Positions 18,356-28,100 of a DNA stretch of 35,423 nt are shown one piece after another (the first letter of the stretch is position 1; each line of letters starts with the position of its first letter). This DNA comes from Bacteroidales bacterium (GTDB lineage Bacteria > Bacteroidota > Bacteroidia > Bacteroidales > Bacteroidaceae). The stretch spans positions 1 through 35,423 of the forward strand of contig JALFTM010000188.1 in assembly GCA_022788345.1 (NCBI GenBank). Direction: 5' to 3'. A program made the translations under genes and the position numbers. The notes under the pieces were generated by a model that saw only the letters and a program-made list of their open reading frames with translations, was not told the DNA's origin and did not search any database.

Positions 18356-20206
18356 TCAAAGATGCTTTGCCAAAAACTTTTCCATCGCACGGAAGAAATC
18401 GAAACGATTTTCCTCGTTGGCAAAGCCATGCCCTTCATCGTCTTTGACCATATATTCTACCGCAATGCCACGCTCTCGCAGAGCTTCAACCATTTGGTCA
18501 CTTTCGGCTTTGTTTACCCGTGGGTCGTTCGCTCCTTGGGCAATGAAAAGCGGTGCTTTGATCTTATCGGCATGAAGTGCAGGACTTGTGGCCGCCAGCT
18601 GCTCGTAATCGTGCTGAGGATGCCCCACTTCTTCGTATAGCATCTCCAACATCGGTTTCCAGTAAGGGGGAATTGTTTCCATGAAAGTGAAGAGATTGGA
18701 AACACCCACATAGTCAATGGCACAGGCATAAAGGTCGGGCGTAAAGGTCACACCTGCCAAGGCTGCATAACCGCCGTAAGAACCACCATAGATGGCCAAG
18801 CGGTTGGCATCTGCTATGCCCTGCATCTTGAGCCATTCTGCGCCGTCTGTGATGTCGTCCTGCATCTTCAAGCCCCACTGCTTATAGCTCGCTTCCAAAA
18901 ACTTACGTCCATAGCCCGTAGAGCCACGGAAGTTCATTTGAAAAACAGCGTATCCACGGTTACAAAGAAACTGCACCGAGGAGTCGAACCCCCAACGATC
19001 TCTCGCCCATGGGCCACCATGTGGATGTAGCACAACGGGAAGTGGATGAGCAGGCGCTCCATCCGTTCGCACAAGCCTATTGGTCTCGTCCAAAGCGTAG
19101 CCTTTTGGCAACGAAAGGTAAGCCTCAATGCGCAAGCCATCGCGGGAGGTGTAGACCACGGGATGCATCGCCACCATCTCTTCTTCGGGTAGCCAAGGCG
19201 CTGTGTCTGCGATATGCGAAACGACATCCGTTGTATCGTCATAAAAATAGTAAGTACCTCTGGTGCGATCTGAGCCAACGTAGAGAATATACTTCGTTTC
19301 GTCTTTGCTCATGTCGGCAATGCCACAACGCTTACCGGGGAAAAGGGCACGCAAGCGTTCCTTAAAAGCCTTTTCTTCCTCATCGAAATAGTGGCGCACA
19401 GGCTCGCTATGCCCCATGCAAAAGACACTGAGGAGCTTCTTCCGGCAGCGAGAATAGGTGATGCCACTCACATCGTAAGTGTCATGCTCAAAAAGCAATG
19501 TCTCCTCCCGACAAGTGGCAGGGTCAACTAAGACTAACGCCATTTTGTCGCGCCCTATATTTGTAGCTGCATAGACTTTGCGATTATCGGGAGTGAACTC
19601 AAGAAAGTTCAACGTCTCCTTGAAATTGGTCGTCAATACAGGGCGGAAATCTTCGTCCTCGGTGTCTCTATACAGAAGTTGCGTATTGATGCCATCTACA
19701 ATGGCTGTTGCCACACGCAACCGCCCATCATGGTCTGTCATCCACCCTTGGATATTTCCGGGGTTCTCGGCCAAAAGCGTCAGTTCGCCCGTCTGAAGGT
19801 TCAAACGATAGGGATCAAAGACCTCTGCATGGCGGCGATTCATGGAAATGAGTATCTCATTAGGCGTTTCTTCCAAGTCGTCCAAAATTCCCACACGTAC
19901 ATCGGGAAAGTCCGTATAGCATCGACTATCAGAGCCATCAAGGTTCACACCATAGAGACGGAAGTTCTCATCGCCTCCCGTGTCTTTCATGAAGAGCAGG
20001 CGACTATCGTCGGCCCACATGTATCCTGCCACACTCCGATCGGTCTCCGAGGTGATGCGTACAGCCTCACCCCCCTCTGCGGGGCGCACAAAGATGTTCA
20101 TTCGTCCTTCATAGGGGGCCAAATAAGAAATATGCGCTCCTGAAGGCGAAATCTGATAACCAGAGCTTTCCGAGTTGCGGAAGAAGTCTTCTATACTTAT
20201 ATACAT
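18356..20206 (-). CDS. S9-family (prolyl oligopeptidase-type) peptidase
   Basis: Beta-propeller-like N-terminus; catalytic GGSYGGYAAL; AQGANDPRV; DDEGHGF. Start at MYISIEDFF (20206). Confidence 0.93.
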   Translation of the reverse strand: MYISIEDFFRNSESSGYQISPSGAHISYLAPYEGRMNIFVRPAEGGEAVRITSETDRSVAGYMWADDSRLLFMKDTGGDENFRLYGVNLDGSDSRCYTDFPDVRVGILDDLEETPNEILISMNRRHAEVFDPYRLNLQTGELTLLAENPGNIQGWMTDHDGRLRVATAIVDGINTQLLYRDTEDEDFRPVLTTNFKETLNFLEFTPDNRKVYAATNIGRDKMALVLVDPATCREETLLFEHDTYDVSGITYSRCRKKLLSVFCMGHSEPVRHYFDEEEKAFKERLRALFPGKRCGIADMSKDETKYILYVGSDRTRGTYYFYDDTTDVVSHIADTAPWLPEEEMVAMHPVVYTSRDGLRIEAYLSLPKGYALDETNRLVRTDGAPAHPLPVVLHPHGGPWARDRWGFDSSVQFLCNRGYAVFQMNFRGSTGYGRKFLEASYKQWGLKMQDDITDGAEWLKMQGIADANRLAIYGGSYGGYAALAGVTFTPDLYACAIDYVGVSNLFTFMETIPPYWKPMLEMLYEEVGHPQHDYEQLAATSPALHADKIKAPLFIAQGANDPRVNKAESDQMVEALRERGIAVEYMVKDDEGHGFANEENRFDFFRAMEKFLAKHL

Positions 20207-20365
20207 GAATAATTTTTTCTGTGGGTTTAATGGGTGCGACACTCATCGCACAAATCATTTGTCACGGCAAAGGTACACACTTTTCAACAACTATTCCTTT
20301 GTTCAAGCTGTGCAAATGTGTCAACAAAGCCTACAAACCGCCCTCTAAGGCTTCTAAGACAAACG

Positions 20366-20549
20366 CCCTGCGCTAAAAAACTTTCTTCTTCACGCACGAG
20401 AACTTTAGTTCGCACTGCAATCTACATAACTCGCAGTGCAGATTATATAATTCGCAGTGCAATTTATATAACTCACAATGCAAACTAAAGTTTTGCTCCG
20501 CTTACAAGAAACTTTCCTTACGCAGGGAGCAAAGTTTTTTAGCGCAAGG
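20366..20549. repeat. Intergenic element A: 21-bp-phased heptamer array inside nested inverted repeats
   Basis: Outer IR ccctgcgctaaaaaacttt (20366-20384) / aaagttttttagcgcaagg (20531-20549), 18/19. Inner IR aactttagtt (20401-20410) / aactaaagtt (20483-20492), perfect. Heptamers gcactgc, gcagtgc, gcagtgc, acaatgc start at 20412, 20433, 20454, 20475. Confidence 0.9.
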
Positions 20550-20583
20550 AAGTAAGTTTCTTGGCACAAGGAGATGAAATGCG

Positions 20584-20591
20584 TATCTTTG
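20584..20591 (+). promoter_or_regulatory. -7 box upstream of mnmA
   Basis: TATCTTTG at 20584-20591, about 20 bp upstream of the mnmA ATG. Confidence 0.6.
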
Positions 20592-20612
20592 TAGCATTAA
20601 AATCACAACAAT

Positions 20613-21731
20613 ATGACTGAGCTTAAGACGGCAGTGCTTCTTTCTGGAGGCGTGGATAGCGCAGTTGTTACGCACTTGCTCTGCGAACAAGGATGGCACC
20701 CCGACCTCTTCTACATCCGTATCGGAATGGAGGGAGAAGACATGAGTTGCTCTGCCGAAGAAGACATAGAACTCGCACAAGCCACAGCGCGTCGCTATGG
20801 CCTCCCTCTGGAAGTCATTGATCTGCAAAAAGACTATTGGGACAACGTGGTCACATACACGATGGACCGTGTGCGCCGTGGACTGACGCCCAACCCCGAT
20901 GTAATGTGTAATAAGCTCATCAAATTTGGAGCTTTTGAACAACGCATTGGACATGCCTACGACCGCATCGCAACAGGCCACTACGGCACTATTGTCGAGA
21001 ACGGAGATGGCGCTCCCGTTGGTGGCGAAGTGGCTTTCCAAACAGGGCGTTGGCTGGGCACAGGTGTTGACCCAATCAAGGACCAAACAGATTTTCTCGC
21101 ACAGCTCAACCGTGAGCAAGTGGCCAAACTGGTACTTCCGCTCGGACGCTTGATGAAAGAGGAAGTGCGCCAAGTGGCTCTTGATGCCCGTCTTCCTTCA
21201 GCGCGTCGCAAGGACAGTCAAGGCATTTGTTTCTTAGGGAAAATAGATTACAACGAGTTTGTGCGTCGCTTTTTGGGCGAGAAAGAGGGGCTTGTCATAG
21301 ACATCGAAACAGGAAAGATCGTGGGCAAGCATCGTGGCTACTGGTTTCATACCATCGGTCAGCGCAAAGGATTGGGACTTTCAGGTGGCCCATGGTTTGT
21401 TGTCAAGAAAGACATTGACGAGAACATCCTCTACGTCAGCCATGGCTATGACACCGTATTGCAGTATGGCCGTTCTTTCGCCTTGGCCGACTTTCACTTT
21501 ATCACAGACAACCCTTGGGGCGAGGCTGAATGTATAGACATTTCCTTCAAAATTCGCCACACAGACTTCTTCACGCCGGGTCGCCTATTGCGACAAAGCA
21601 ATGGACAATACCTCGTAGAGAGTGACACGGACATTCAAGGCATAGCACCCGGACAATTTGGCGTCATCTACGACAAGACACACACCATCTGTGTAGGCTC
21701 CGGAGAGATTAGCGTTCCACAAAAGCAATGA
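20613..21731 (+). CDS. mnmA: tRNA-specific 2-thiouridylase
   Basis: PP-loop [59 protein letters not shown]. Confidence 0.95.
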   Translation: MTELKTAVLLSGGVDSAVVTHLLCEQGWHPDLFYIRIGMEGEDMSCSAEEDIELAQATARRYGLPLEVIDLQKDYWDNVVTYTMDRVRRGLTPNPDVMCNKLIKFGAFEQRIGHAYDRIATGHYGTIVENGDGAPVGGEVAFQTGRWLGTGVDPIKDQTDFLAQLNREQVAKLVLPLGRLMKEEVRQVALDARLPSARRKDSQGICFLGKIDYNEFVRRFLGEKEGLVIDIETGKIVGKHRGYWFHTIGQRKGLGLSGGPWFVVKKDIDENILYVSHGYDTVLQYGRSFALADFHFITDNPWGEAECIDISFKIRHTDFFTPGRLLRQSNGQYLVESDTDIQGIAPGQFGVIYDKTHTICVGSGEISVPQKQ

Positions 21732-21738
21732 CTTCCCC

Positions 21739-21999
21739 ATGCAAGAACAGTTCGTCAATGCCCTCGAAACCTACGTACACCACTTGCTACGCTTACAAGG
21801 CAACGAAGTGGAGTATCTCCGCAACGCTGTGGAGGTAGTAGATGCGCACAATCTGCTGTTCCGTGATGCGGGCGAGCAAGCTACGGATGAGACACAAAAC
21901 ATTTACACCCTTGCCGACCTTTGTTGCCTCGACAAAGATACGATGACTTACATCCCCAATCGTGGACGCATCATAGCCATCGCGCGCAATTTTTTCTAA
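21739..21999 (+). CDS. Conserved-looking 86-aa protein of unknown function
   Basis: Starts 7 bp after mnmA and ends 7 bp before the thioesterase gene. Compact globular-type composition, no motif recognised. Confidence 0.75.
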   Translation: MQEQFVNALETYVHHLLRLQGNEVEYLRNAVEVVDAHNLLFRDAGEQATDETQNIYTLADLCCLDKDTMTYIPNRGRIIAIARNFF

Positions 22000-22006
22000 A
22001 CCTATT

Positions 22007-22432
22007 ATGACAGAGAAATTTCATCAACTCCCCATACAAATTCGCTTTAGTGATGTCGACTCATTTGGCCATGTAAACAACAACTCCTACTTTTCTTTCT
22101 ACGATTTAGGAAAGCAGGAGTTTTTCAACGATGTGCTCTCTAAAAACTTTACGACACAAGACATCGTCCCTGTCATCGCCAACATTCAAGCCGACTTCCT
22201 GATGCCCATTTTCTACGGCGACAAGGTGCTGGTTGAAACCCGCGTAGGACATCTTGGCGAAAAAAGCTTCATGCTTGAGCAACAAGCCGTCAGTTTAGAC
22301 GGCACAAAGGTCTATTGTCGTTGCAACACGGTGCTGGTTTGTTTTTCACAATCGGAGAAAAAGGCGGTGCCCATTCCTGAAGACTATCGTATCGCTTTCG
22401 AAACTTACACGCCACGACCGTACACTTTCTAA
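22007..22432 (+). CDS. 4HBT/hotdog-fold acyl-CoA thioesterase
   Basis: IQIRFSDVDSFGHVNNNSYFSFYDLGKQEFF is a characteristic 4HBT motif. Confidence 0.9.
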   Translation: MTEKFHQLPIQIRFSDVDSFGHVNNNSYFSFYDLGKQEFFNDVLSKNFTTQDIVPVIANIQADFLMPIFYGDKVLVETRVGHLGEKSFMLEQQAVSLDGTKVYCRCNTVLVCFSQSEKKAVPIPEDYRIAFETYTPRPYTF

Positions 22433-22451
22433 TTCACCCACTTCTCTCCCC

Positions 22452-23498
22452 ATGAGCCATATCATCTACACCCACGACACGCCCACAGCACTGAGCGACA
22501 TCCTATCCCAAATAGCCCCCGACCATATTTTCACACTTAGCGACAGCAACACCTCGCACCTCTGCCTGCCTCTCATCGCTGATGCCAAGGCTCTTGAAGA
22601 AGCTGAACACATCCGCATCGAAGCTGGCGACACTGCCAAATCGCTCTTCACCCTATCCATGGTATGGGAAGCTTTATGCAACGGACGAGCCACTCGCCGT
22701 TCAGCACTCGTTTGTGTGGGAGGTGGCATGGTAACAGACCTTGGCGGATTTGCAGCAGCCACATTCAAACGAGGCATTGCACATATCAATATCCCCACCA
22801 CTCTGCTCTCCATGGTCGATGCTGCGGTGGGAGGAAAAACAGGTATCAACTTCGAGGGCTTCAAGAATGAGATTGGTGCGTTTGCCGATAGTCGTGCGGT
22901 GATTATTGACACAAACTTCCTACGCACACAAGACGCAGAAAACATCCGTTCGGGCTATGCCGAAATGCTCAAACACAGCTTGCTCAATGGCGAAGACATG
23001 TGGCGTCGCCATTTGCGCTTTCCGCTCGCAACACCCGACTACGATGAACTGTCCGTTTTGGTGCGCCAAAGTATTGAGGTCAAGCAAGCCATCGTCACCG
23101 AAGACCCCTGCGAGAAAGGCATCCGAAAGGCCCTGAATCTCGGACACACCATCGGACACGCTCTCGAAAGCCACTACATGAACGTTGGCCACCCCGTGCT
23201 TCACGGCAAAGCTGTCGCATGGGGTTTGGTGGCCGAATTGTATCTCGCTGTCAAGAAGTGTGCCTTTCCGCAAGAGAAGTTGCGCCACACGGTTACCTTC
23301 ATCTTTGAACATTATGGCAAGCCCGACATCCAGTGCAGTCAATACGACAGCCTTGTCGAACTGATGCAACACGACAAGAAGAATACTGACAGTCGTATCA
23401 ACTTTACATTGTTGAGCGATGTGGGGCAGATTTGTTTGGATCAATATGCCACGAAGGAAGAAATTGAGGAAGCGCTTGACTTCCTCCGCGAAGGTTAA
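22452..23498 (+). CDS. aroB: 3-dehydroquinate synthase
   Basis: VCVGGGMVTDLGGFAAATFKRGI, NIPTTLLSMVDAAVGGKTGINF, LNLGHTIGHALE and HGKAVAWG motifs. Confidence 0.96.
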   Translation: MSHIIYTHDTPTALSDILSQIAPDHIFTLSDSNTSHLCLPLIADAKALEEAEHIRIEAGDTAKSLFTLSMVWEALCNGRATRRSALVCVGGGMVTDLGGFAAATFKRGIAHINIPTTLLSMVDAAVGGKTGINFEGFKNEIGAFADSRAVIIDTNFLRTQDAENIRSGYAEMLKHSLLNGEDMWRRHLRFPLATPDYDELSVLVRQSIEVKQAIVTEDPCEKGIRKALNLGHTIGHALESHYMNVGHPVLHGKAVAWGLVAELYLAVKKCAFPQEKLRHTVTFIFEHYGKPDIQCSQYDSLVELMQHDKKNTDSRINFTLLSDVGQICLDQYATKEEIEEALDFLREG

Positions 23499-23522
23499 AT
23501 TTCGTTTCAATAGTCAGTGCGT

Positions 23523-24431
23523 ATGAAACCCTCCCTTTCGGCCAATTTTGCTGGCCTGCTCGCTGGCCTTGCCGCTGCTGTTGGTTACGGCTTAGTGCCA
23601 CTCTTTACGCTCCACATCAATGGCACGGCTCCCGTGGAGGCCGACCGCATGGGCGATGTTGTCATCCTTTTCTACCGCTTCCTCTTTGCCTCGGCCATCA
23701 TCGGGGGCATCATGCTCGTTCGAGGTCAAAGTTTTCGCATTTCGCTAAAGGAACTCGGCACACTCCTGCTTCTGGCCTATTTGAGCGATGCTTCTGCCCT
23801 ATTCAACATTGCAGGCTTCCAATATATTTCAAGTGGAGCAGCCACAACGATACGCTTTTTCTATCCCGTATTCACGACTCTCATCATGCTCGTCTTCTAC
23901 AAAGAGCCACGACGATGGAGCACCATCATCGCCATGTTGATGGCCGTTGTCGGAGTTGTGGTGCTGTCGTTGAAAGGCGATGCACATGCAGAGATAGAGG
24001 GCATTGTCTTTGAAATTCTCTCTGCCGTATGTATGGCTTTCTATTTGGTTTATGTGTCTCGCTCAAGGGTCAAGGACATGAATGGTCTGAAGCTGACATT
24101 CTACGTCCTATTCATCGGTGCTTTGATTTTCGGCGGAAGAGCCTTTCAAGAAGGCAGTTTCGAACCCATCACTACGCCAACTCAATGGTACAACCTCTTG
24201 CTCGCCGCTGTCATCTGCACGGCCGCCACAAATCTGTCGTTGGTCTTTGCGGTGAAAAAGGTTGGCAGCACGGTCACAGCTGTACTTGGGGCTTTAGAAC
24301 CGCTCACAGCCGTGGCGGTTGGTGCACTTTGCTTTGCCGAAAACATCACACTCTACACACTTCTTGGCATCGCCATCATTCTGCCAGCAGTGCTTATCAT
24401 CATCATCTCGCAACGCAAACAAGCCACATAG
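23523..24431 (+). CDS. EamA/DMT-superfamily transporter
   Basis: About 10 TM segments in two EamA-like halves. ATG at 23523; the ORF-track start 23517 is an in-frame GTG. Confidence 0.88.
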   Translation: MKPSLSANFAGLLAGLAAAVGYGLVPLFTLHINGTAPVEADRMGDVVILFYRFLFASAIIGGIMLVRGQSFRISLKELGTLLLLAYLSDASALFNIAGFQYISSGAATTIRFFYPVFTTLIMLVFYKEPRRWSTIIAMLMAVVGVVVLSLKGDAHAEIEGIVFEILSAVCMAFYLVYVSRSRVKDMNGLKLTFYVLFIGALIFGGRAFQEGSFEPITTPTQWYNLLLAAVICTAATNLSLVFAVKKVGSTVTAVLGALEPLTAVAVGALCFAENITLYTLLGIAIILPAVLIIIISQRKQAT

Positions 24432-24555
24432 ACGAAAAGACAAGCCCAAAGTGCGGACACGTTCCCTTTTGATTATAAGCTCTTTACAAACACTGCGCTT
24501 CTATCTACTCCTCATCCGCTCTTTTTCATCGCCTTTTAGGTTTTGCAACACATCA

Positions 24556-24639
24556 TTTGCAAATTGTGCTCAAACGCATTATCTTTGCAGTAAGCCCATG
24601 GCGGAGATAGGTTCACGAAGAACTTATCTCCGCCTTTTT
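24556..24639 (+). ncRNA. Minimal promoter-hairpin-terminator cassette 2 (putative very short RNA)
   Basis: TTTG (24556-24559), N20, TATCTTTG (24580-24587); hairpin ggcggagataggttc-acgaa-gaacttatctccgcc (24600-24634), then TTTTT. Confidence 0.55.
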
Positions 24640-25116
24640 CGGCCTAAAACCTCTCTTTCGGCCTGCGCTTGAAACTTTTTCTACTTGCGCTTCCCCGAAA
24701 TTCAAATGGCGCAAGGCGCCTCTACAACAACCACAAACTGGTATTATTAAGACGTTCAAAAGTTAAAGATTATATATTTTCAAGAGAGAAACATGGTGCT
24801 GTCCTATCACCTTAGCGTAGCATCTCAAAGCCCTAGCAATAGGCATAAAATATCACGAAGCCTCTGCCTTTCTATCTTCACTACACAAAAGTATTAGAAA
24901 TCCGAAGCAGGCTATACATTTAATCAATTTCTATATACTCTTATCCTCTTCATATCACATTTTGACATCTCTACAAGGCAATTGCACATAATACCTTTAT
25001 TTTTCTATAACAAATAAAATAAAAGCACAATATATTTATTTCAGAACAAGATATATTCACTATTTTTGCCAGCGAAATGCAATACAATTTAGATAAATAA
25101 CTTAACCTAAGCAATA

Positions 25117-28100
25117 ATGGTGAAGAGTTTATACAATTCGGCATATGAACACGATGCTTGTGGTGTTGGCATGATCGTAAACATTCATGGCAACAAAACG
25201 CATGAGTTAGTGGACAATGCACTCACGGTGTTGGAAAACATGCAACATCGTGGCGCAGAGGGTAGCGATGGCAAAACTGGCGACGGCGCAGGTATCATGG
25301 TGCAAATTCCGCACGAGTTCATTCTCTTGCAAGGCATTCCCGTCCCCGAAAAAGGCACATACGGAACAGGGCTCGTTTTCTTCCCTCGTGAAGAGGAAGA
25401 ACGTGAGGCCCAACTCGCCATCATTGCCGAAGAAGCCGACCGAATGGGCATGACACTGAGCGCAGTGCGCGATGTGCCAACAACGAGCGATTGTTTAGGG
25501 GAGACAGCACGTGCCGTTGAACCTGCTATTTGTCAAGTGTTCTTGACTGCTACAAAGGGCGGGCCGATTGAACAAATCGAGCGCACCCTTTATCGTATCC
25601 GCAAACGGGTAGAACATCGCATCTCTCACCCCGACTTTTATATCTGCTCACTCTCCTCGCAGACCATTATTTATAAAGGTATGCTTTCAAGTGCTCAGTT
25701 ACGCACTTATTTCCCCGACCTCCAAAGCCCCTTCTTCACTTCGGGTTTGGCGTTGGTGCATTCCCGTTTTTCGACCAATACGTTCCCCACTTGGAGCTTG
25801 GCACAGCCCTTTCGCCTCGTAGCTCACAATGGTGAAATCAATACTATCCGTGGCAATCGCGGATGGATGGCTGCCCGACAAAGTGTGCTCACAGGTGGAG
25901 CACTTGGCGACACAGCCGATCTACGCCCCATTCTCCAAGAGGGCATGAGCGACTCGGCCAGCTTCGACAACGTGTTCGAGTTTCTCGTCATGAGCGGTCT
26001 CTCGCTCCCACACGCCATGGCGGTGATGGTGCCAGAGAGTTTCAATGACAAAAACCCCATTTCGCCCGAACTGAAAGCCTTCTACGAATACCATTCCATT
26101 CTCATGGAGGCTTGGGATGGCCCTGCTGCACTTCTCTTCAGCGATGGGCGATACGCAGGCGGTATGCTCGATCGCAATGGTCTGCGCCCTGCACGTTACA
26201 CAATTATGAAGAACGGCACCATGGTGGTGGCTTCCGAAGTAGGCGTTGTGAACTTAGATCCTGCCGAAGTGGCCGAGAAAGGACGCTTACAGCCCGGTAA
26301 AATTCTCCTTATCGACACGCAAGAAGGGCGGATCTACTACGATGGTGAAATCAAAGCACAACTCGCCGCTGAACATCCTTATGTCGAATGGCTGCGCACC
26401 AATCGCATCGAGTTAGAAACCCTCCACAGCGGGCGAAAAGTAGAGAATAGCGTGGCCAATCTCCATCAATTGGAACGTGTCTTCGGCTATACCCGTGAAG
26501 ACATCGACGTGACCATCTCTCCCATGGCAATGAAAGGGGAAGAACCCACCGCAGCCATGGGCAACGACACGCCTTTGGCGGTGCTTAGCGAGCGTCCGCA
26601 GACCTTTTTCAACTACTTCCGACAGCAATTTGCCCAAGTGACCAACCCTGCAATCGACCCCATTCGTGAGAATTTGGTCATGTCCTTGGCCGAATACATC
26701 GGTAGCGTCGGCACAGGGATATTGACCCCCGATGCCAGTAATTGCAAAATGGTGCGTCTCCCTCACCCTATCCTAACCAACCGAGAGTTGGATCTTCTGT
26801 GCAATCTCCGCTACAAAGGTTTCAACACCATCCGCTTGCACACTACATTCCCCGCTTCGGAAGGCACAAAAGGCTTAGAGAAGGCTTTGGAGCAACTCTG
26901 TAAAAAAGCTGCAGAAAGCGTGGATCAAGGCTACAACTACATCGTGCTCTCCGATCGAAACACCGACCATGAACAAGTACCCATCCCTTGTCTCTTGGCG
27001 GTGAGTGCTGTACATCATTCTCTCATCCAAGCAGGCAAACGCGTGCAAACGGCACTCATTGTTGAGAGTGGCGAAATCCGTGAAGTGATGCACGCTGCCT
27101 TGGTATTAGGCTATGGCGCATCTGCGCTCTGCCCCTATATGACCTTTGCTATTCTCAATGACTTGGTGCGTCGCGGACAAGTGCCCGGCCAATACGCTAC
27201 GGCCGAGACCAACTACATCAAAGCCATCAAGAAAGGCCTCCTTAAGGTCATGGCAAAGATGGGCATCTCCACCATTCGCTCTTATCGTGGAGCAAAGATT
27301 TTTGAAGCCGTCGGGTTGAGCGAAGCGCTACTCCAACGCTATTTCGGAACGGCCACATCCACCATTGGGGGTATCGGCTTAGAACGCATTGCACACGATG
27401 CCATTGCACAACACGCCCTCGCTTTTTCCGAGAGTTGGACAGCCGAACCCGTAGCGCACGCCGGCCAGTTTCATTGGCGCAAAGACGGCATTGAACACGC
27501 TTGGACACCAGAAACAATCGCTACGTTGCAGCTGGCCACACGCTTAGGGAGTTACAAAAAGTACAAGGAATTCTCCGCCCTCGTGGATAATAAGGAAACG
27601 CCCATCTTCCTCCGCGACTTTTTGGACTATCAATGCTCGCCCATTCCTCTTGACGAGGTAGAGCCTGTTGAAGCCATCATGCGTCGCTTTGTGGTGGGCG
27701 CAATGAGCTTTGGTGCGCTCAGCCAAGAGGCACACGAAACCATCGCATTGGCCATGAACCGCATTGGCGGCCGGTCGAACACTGGCGAAGGCGGTGAGCT
27801 TTCCGAGCGTTTCTCTGCCACTGTCGATGGCATCTCTCTCTCCAGTAAAACAAAACAAGTGGCCTCTGGTCGCTTCGGGGTCACTACGGAATATCTCGTC
27901 AATGCCGAGGAGATACAAATCAAAGTGGCGCAAGGCGCAAAACCAGGCGAAGGCGGACAACTTCCGGGCTTCAAAGTCAATGAAGTCATCGCCCGCACCC
28001 GTCACTCCATCCCAGGCATCACACTCATCTCTCCGCCGCCACACCACGACGTCTATTCTATCGAAGACTTGGCACAGCTTATCTTTGACCTCAAGAACGT

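Noticed and set aside
20412-20482. Possible CRISPR array from regularly spaced short repeats
   Set aside because: Only four heptamers with related, non-unique AT-rich linkers. Period is 21 bp, there is no long repeat and no cas genes nearby.
20366-20549. Invertible promoter switch controlling mnmA
   Set aside because: Inverted repeats flank 146 bp, but the mnmA -7 box (20584) lies outside and no TAnnTTTG box was seen inside. Kept only as something to test with long reads.
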